Source: Chromera velia (taxonomy: Eukaryota; Sar; Chromeraceae). Taken from it: a DNA stretch of 11,216 bases. A program made the position numbers and the translations under genes. Each line of letters begins with the position of its first letter. Position 1 is the first letter of the stretch. The DNA is taken from the NCBI GenBank assembly GCA_018398765.1, contig JAHBMJ010002534.1, positions 1 to 11,216 of the forward strand, given 5' to 3'. Positions 7,552 to 11,216 of the stretch are shown piece by piece. Under the pieces are notes generated by a model. That model was not told the DNA's origin. It saw only the letters and a program-made list of their open reading frames with translations, and searched no databases.

Positions 7552-8915
7552 ATGTCAGGTCAGGCAAACAACACCTTGCTCCCCCCTCAAAGCCTTTCTT
7601 GACAACCCCCCAAATGCACTCACCTATCACTGATCCTTGTGGCTGCGTGATCAATGCTTCGGTATACGTGTGACCTGCCTCTTCTTCAACATCAAAGCAT
7701 TCCCACAATAGTCGATGAGACTTTTCGCGAGTGCCTACGCAACGTTCTCCCTCCTCCCCCTGTGCCTTCCTCTCTCTGCATGCAGGAAGCCCTGGATTGT
7801 AAGTCTCTCACCTGCCCTGCATGGAAACCATCTCTTCTCCACCTTGCCCACCCCCATGGTATCATACCGATGCCCTCGAGTGTGCACATGTGTGAACTTG
7901 TCCGATGTTGTGCATCGGTCTAATTTTTCTTTGCCGTGTAGACGGAGGATGCTCGGCCCAATATCGTTCTGCTGCTTGTGCTCGTGAGTGCATGTGTGAC
8001 GGAGTTCTGTATGGGGAGACGGAGATCTGATCTGATGTAAGGCTCCCCATCTGCATGACAGCTCCCTTCCCCTGCCTAGCTACCTTCCTTCCTTCCTTCC
8101 TTCCTGTGAACCTTCCGTCTCCCTCACCCTGCTTGCGTGCGTTCGTGTCTGCTTGCAGCTACTTCAGTTCTCCGGATCTGGCTGCCGTGCAGAACTTGTC
8201 CATGGCCTCTGTTCCCGCACCCCCTGCGAGGTCGGTTGGTCCGTTGGTTGGCTGATTGGGGAGTCCACAGAAGGCGCGGCGGACAGTTTGTGTGTGGGTG
8301 GGTGGGTAGGTGAAGGAGAAAAAGTTCTTAAAGCGCAGATTTGCAGGAGTGGGGAAATGGCTTGGCTGTTCTTTCCGTGTCTTCTATTCAGCTTCTGTTC
8401 ATCCCTTGTTAGCATTCTCTTTCTCTCTCTCTCTCTTGTCGTGCTGGTCTGCACGGGCCGGCCGGTCGGGTGGAGATGCAGGCCTCAGTCTGGACACGTA
8501 CGTGCAGACAGGAAAGAAGAGGGTTGACTCACACTGTTTGTCTAGGTCACCGACCATCTGGTTACAGATGCTCTAGCTGCAACTCTCACACGGAGGGGAG
8601 GGGAGGTTGCAAGGTGCCCTAGCGAGCGATTGTTAAGGATGCTGAAAAAGAACCCAAAAAGATTTTACGCACTGCCTCTTCCTCTGTTCATATGTATTAT
8701 TATACCTTTTCTTACGATTGCGTGGATGCAGGTACCAGGTCCCCGCAACGCTTGGCAACATGAACAACTTGACTGACCAGTATTACGCTGTGGCAACACA
8801 GCCGATGCTGGGCGCCCCCCAGCAGCAGCAGCAGTACCCGAACTACGGCCCCAACTACCACCAGGGGGGCCAGATGAGAGAAGCACCCAAGAGCAAGGGG
8901 TGCGGGTGCAGCTGA
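7552..8915 (+). CDS. small five-exon protein with Cys clusters at both ends (unrecognised)
   Basis: Proposed exons: 7552-7558, 7786-7798, 7942-7983, 8159-8230 and 8732-8915, summing to 318 nt and 105 residues plus stop (TGA). All introns are GT...AG (donors GTCAGG, GTAAGT, GTGAGT, GTCGGT; acceptors GCATGCAG, CGTGTAG, GCTTGCAG, GGATGCAG), and phases 1, 2, 2 and 2 match at every junction. The ATG has A at -3. The N-terminus has two Arg, then MLGPISFCCLCSYF with Cys at 17, 18 and 20. The middle is Ala/Pro-rich, then Gln/Tyr/Pro/Asn-rich with a run of five Gln, and the C-terminus is KSKGCGCS with Cys at 102 and 104. The Cys pairs beside basic residues suggest lipid anchoring to a membrane, and the end vaguely resembles prenylated tails; this is inference. 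I recognise no family. The start exon is the least certain part. Confidence 0.6.
7786..7798 (+). CDS. 13-nt micro-exon of the small Cys protein gene
   Basis: GAAGCCCTGGATT lies between a long pyrimidine tract ending CTCTCTGCATGCAG and a perfect donor GTAAGT. It enters in phase 1 and leaves in phase 2, linking ATGTCAG to the 42-nt exon without a stop and giving MSGSPGLRRMLG. Without it, joining those two exons would shift the frame. Confidence 0.55.
8083..8105 (+). repeat. (CCTT)n microsatellite
   Basis: Over five CCTT units lie in the third intron of the small Cys protein gene, about 55 nt before its acceptor. It may extend the pyrimidine tract. Confidence 0.85.
8231..8731 (+). other. largest intron of the small Cys protein gene (501 bp)
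   Basis: It runs from donor GCGAG^GTCGGT to acceptor GGATGCAG^G. It contains a CT run (about 8420-8436) and no supported gene on either strand. The join gives Arg (AG|G) followed by YQVPATLGN. Confidence 0.6.
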
Positions 8916-8983
8916 AGGGAAGGAAGGATCGAAGAGAGAGAATCGAAAGAAACATCGGGTCGGGGGGGGGCGTGGAATCAAAT

Positions 8984-9170
8984 GTGAGTCAAGCAAACAG
9001 AAAGGGGTGCATGCAGAATTACAGCAGCAAGTAGAGTTGACAGCATTTGGATCCTTCCTGAGAAGTCGATTTGGTGCTGAGGGAATTTCGGGTCGGCCTT
9101 TACCACGAAACAGTCGAGGGGGCAAGAAACAAAGGGGCAGAAGTCCAATGTTTGACTTCTTCTCTTTCAG
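8984..9170 (+). other. putative 3'-UTR intron of the small Cys protein gene
   Basis: A consensus donor AAT^GTGAGT lies 68 nt after the stop codon, and a strong acceptor TTCTTCTCTTTCAG ends at 9170. The 187-bp interval would be spliced out of the 3' untranslated region. The sequence after the acceptor is open in several frames to about 9350-9500, but none has family features. Confidence 0.45.
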
Positions 9171-9480
9171 CATGGCAATCAGTCGAGCGCATTCAGCTTG
9201 TTTCGTTTTTTCGGCAACCAGAAGGAAAGCGAGAGAGGGGGGGGGATCTTCGATCAGTTTCTTCCAGAAGGGGGGGAAGAGAAAAAGTGCACAGAACTGC
9301 ATCATTGGACTCAAATTGGGGGAGGGGGGAATTCACGGAGTGAGCCGGATTTAATTCGAATGAATGAAGTTTCGTGTAGTTTCGTGCATGCAAGAATGGC
9401 GTATGTCGCATGCATGTATCCACGAACTCTAACACGAACTACGTCACGGACTGCGTCAGACTCACCGTTCGTGTGCTTGC
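9171..9480. other. probable 3'-UTR exon, no separate gene
   Basis: G-rich runs (about 9238-9247, 9271-9280 and 9309-9331) could form quadruplexes. Three overlapping plus-strand frames are open but compositionally ordinary. The most protein-like starts directly at the acceptor in phase 0 (HGNQSSAFSLFRFF...), so an alternative coding exon cannot be ruled out. Confidence 0.3.
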
Positions 9481-10500
9481 TACAATGTTACTGTGCTTGA
9501 TTGTGCTTACATTCATCCGTTTCTTAGCACTGACCTAGGCACTGACTTAAAGCTTTGTTAGGCTTTGTATAACTTTAGCATACTTTAGTAGTTTGCCTGA
9601 GTTTAGATACTACACTAAGACTGGTGGGTAACTAAGTAGTACTAGAGGTACTCCTAAGTACAGTCTATACAGTACCAGTCTTAATATAAATTAGCCTACA
9701 ATTACCTATAATGACAATGTAATAATACTACGTCCCAGGGCCCAGGCTACATCATTACTACCACTAGCAGTTTTATTACTGCTAAATTAAGGCGTTTATA
9801 ATCAGAGAATATAGTATTTATTCACTAATTAGTAATTACTCACTCCAAAAGTAATATATACTAGTCTATTGCTAGAATATATGCAGGATAGTATTCACAA
9901 ATATTTGATGATGATGATGAGGTTGACTAAACCTGGCAGTCATAATGTCCCATCGTTTATTATATAATTTATAATATTGTTTTTAGTGTTATTGTTATAC
10001 GATTTATTCTCATGACCCGATTTTTTATGTAACATGTATAATCGGCTTCCCTTATATACACTATGGCCGGCAATTTGGCGATGAATCGGCGTAACAGTGA
10101 TGAATACAAATCGACAGCCGTCCTTGCAATAGCTACGTAAACGACTGTATATCTGAAGATAGAATACTCAATCATTCCTCTTCCCGTCACTTTGCTGGGG
10201 ATTCACACCAGCGTACTTTCACGAACTCGAGGGAATCTAGGAGGGAATTCGGTCTGTGAATCCAAGTTGTCGCTCATTCAATCAGACAGGTTTCATTCTG
10301 TCTTACCCACATGCACGTGTTGACTGATTTGCTGACTGATCAATCAATTGCACCTCATATAAACATGCATACATGCTATTTGTTCTAGTATTTGTTTTTC
10401 GTATATGTGGCTCCAGCCCCGTGATGGTCACATGCATCGCCTGTATATTGATCACAGACATGCCATGGCCGATGCAATCACCTCCGCCCGCGCCAGCTTG
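9481..10500. other. AT-rich gene-free block
   Basis: The sequence turns AT-rich, with many CTAGTA, AGTACT, TTTAG and TAATTA words and a short (TGA)5 run at 9906-9920. No frame on either strand has recognisable coding features. It resembles the blocks at 1-582 and 1471-2250, and may be the same class of decayed repeat flanking the gene cluster. Confidence 0.5.
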
Positions 10501-10857
10501 CTTGCACATGGCAGCACCTAGAGTAGCACTGACGTAAACGCGCTGCCCACCACAGCCACGGAGCGATTGAGAGAGCTAAAAAGAAGAACATTCGGGCAAA
10601 CCCAAACAAGACAAGCGATGACACACGCTCAACCACCGCAATTTGGGTGCGCAAAGAAAAGAACCGAAAAGACGAGCAAAGACAAGAAAGGGAGAAAAGA
10701 AAGCAAACAACGCAGGAGGTTTCCCAAAAGTTCTGACCTGCTCTTTCTCTCTCTTTCCCTCTGTCCGACATTCTCATTCTCTCATTGAATTTCATTCCTT
10801 CTCTTCATTCGTCTTTCTTTTCCTTTTTCTCTTTCTCTTTCTGCTTCTTTTACTCAC

Positions 10858-10936
10858 GGCCGGAGTGATGTCTTCAGAAGAACTCACCGTCCTTAGACCA
10901 ACACATGAAGGCGCCCACGGGGGGGGCGGGGTCCTT
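10858..10936 (-). other. tandem GTGAGT donors after the stop of the right-edge gene
   Basis: Two perfect GTGAGT sites lie 49 and 79 nt past the proposed stop (GT at 10887-10886 and 10857-10856), exactly 30 nt apart. A candidate acceptor CTACTCTAG has its AG at 10519-10518. These would define a 3'-UTR intron with alternative donors. The purine-rich run after the second site matches what follows other donors on this strand. Confidence 0.35.
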
Positions 10937-11049
10937 CTACTGAATTCTTCTCGCCTTGCTAGCTGCCGCTGCGTGCTCTCCAGACCAGAAACGAGCCCCA
11001 AGGCCGATCACAATCCCTCCCTCTCTGTGTGTAGATCCTGTCCCCTGTT
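10937..11049 (-). CDS. probable last coding exon of a gene running off the right edge
   Basis: A strong acceptor (pyrimidine tract made of CCTTTT units, then CGTTTTCGTGCAG) opens an exon that enters in phase 1. It encodes QGTGSTHREGGIVIGLG, then ARFWSGEHAAAASKARRIQ, and stops at TAG (10939-10937). The other two phases hit stops. The Gly/Ala-rich, basic end looks like an ordinary protein C-terminus, but I recognise no family. Upstream exons would lie beyond 11216. A competing plus-strand frame (start about 10868) covers the same bases but shows no splice support. Confidence 0.35.
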
Positions 11050-11061
11050 CTGCACGAAAAC

Positions 11062-11086
11062 GGAAAGGAAAAGGAAAAGGAAAGGG
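11062..11086 (+). repeat. GGAAAA/GGAAA run
   Basis: Tandem GGAAA and GGAAAA units. On the minus strand this is the TTTTCC pyrimidine tract directly upstream of the acceptor of the right-edge exon. Confidence 0.7.
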
Positions 11087-11216
11087 AACACGAGGAGAAG
11101 AGAAGACACACACACTTTACCCCTCGCTACACGGTCGAAAGCAATTGACAAACAAGCATCTGGTTTCGCCAACTGACGGCCGGACAAAAAGCTAGAGAAT
11201 CAGAGGACAGACATCC

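Noticed and set aside
9007-9500. Three overlapping plus-strand frames after the small Cys protein gene
   Set aside because: None has a recognised motif; two cross the putative 3'-UTR intron or its acceptor, and the region fits an untranslated exon better.
9481-10500. Search for retrotransposon proteins in the AT-rich block
   Set aside because: No reverse transcriptase, integrase or transposase motif and no clear long terminal repeat could be seen; only composition suggests mobile-element origin.
10643-11176. 177-codon plus-strand frame at the right edge
   Set aside because: It consists largely of Phe/Leu and Lys/Arg runs from pyrimidine and purine tracts, and overlaps a minus-strand exon with a strong acceptor. 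It is not excluded but is the weaker reading.

Overview
The window is nuclear DNA of a eukaryote with introns. Coding segments are short blocks bounded by GT...AG splice sites, and the rest is packed with microsatellites (TG, TA, TTTC, CCTT, TGAG, AATG), long purine or pyrimidine strand biases and homopolymer runs. There is no bacterial operon layout, no ribosome-binding sites and no rRNA or tRNA. GC-rich genes with short introns, flanked by AT-rich gene-free blocks, would fit a unicellular alga or other protist such as a stramenopile. That assignment is a guess; nothing here proves a lineage.

Layout. 1-2250: mostly AT-rich and gene-free, with a pair of GGTTCA repeat clusters, a 20-bp palindrome and a GC-richer hairpin-bearing patch. 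2250-3600: strand-biased low-complexity DNA with several splice-acceptor-like sites and no confident coding gene; its right part probably holds the 3' end of the next gene. 3672-6780 (minus strand): a four-exon gene for an RNA-binding protein with an acidic N-tail, one RRM and a long Gly/Tyr/Asp/Arg repeat tail. I rebuilt it from splice phase and protein logic. A single ambiguous base (N, 4657) in the repeat tail breaks the frame by one base, which looks like an assembly error. 6781-7551: the shared upstream region of two divergent genes. 7552-8915 (plus strand): a five-exon gene, including 7-nt and 13-nt coding exons, for a 105-residue protein I do not recognise, with Cys clusters near both ends. 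8916-9480: its probable 3' UTR with an intron. 9480-10500: AT-rich, gene-free. 10937-11049 (minus strand): the probable last coding exon of a gene that continues beyond the right edge.

Themes. (1) All three genes have a good splice donor (GTGAGT or GTAAGA) about 50-80 nt after the stop codon, with a plausible acceptor further on, so 3'-UTR introns may be a rule here, possibly tied to nonsense-mediated decay. (2) The acceptors of the RRM gene each lie within tens of bases of a simple tandem repeat. (3) A phase-compatible 72-nt cassette in the RRM gene would create a stop exactly at its downstream junction, as poison exons do in SR-protein genes. All gene models are read by eye from splice signals and frame continuity; no transcript or homology search was available.
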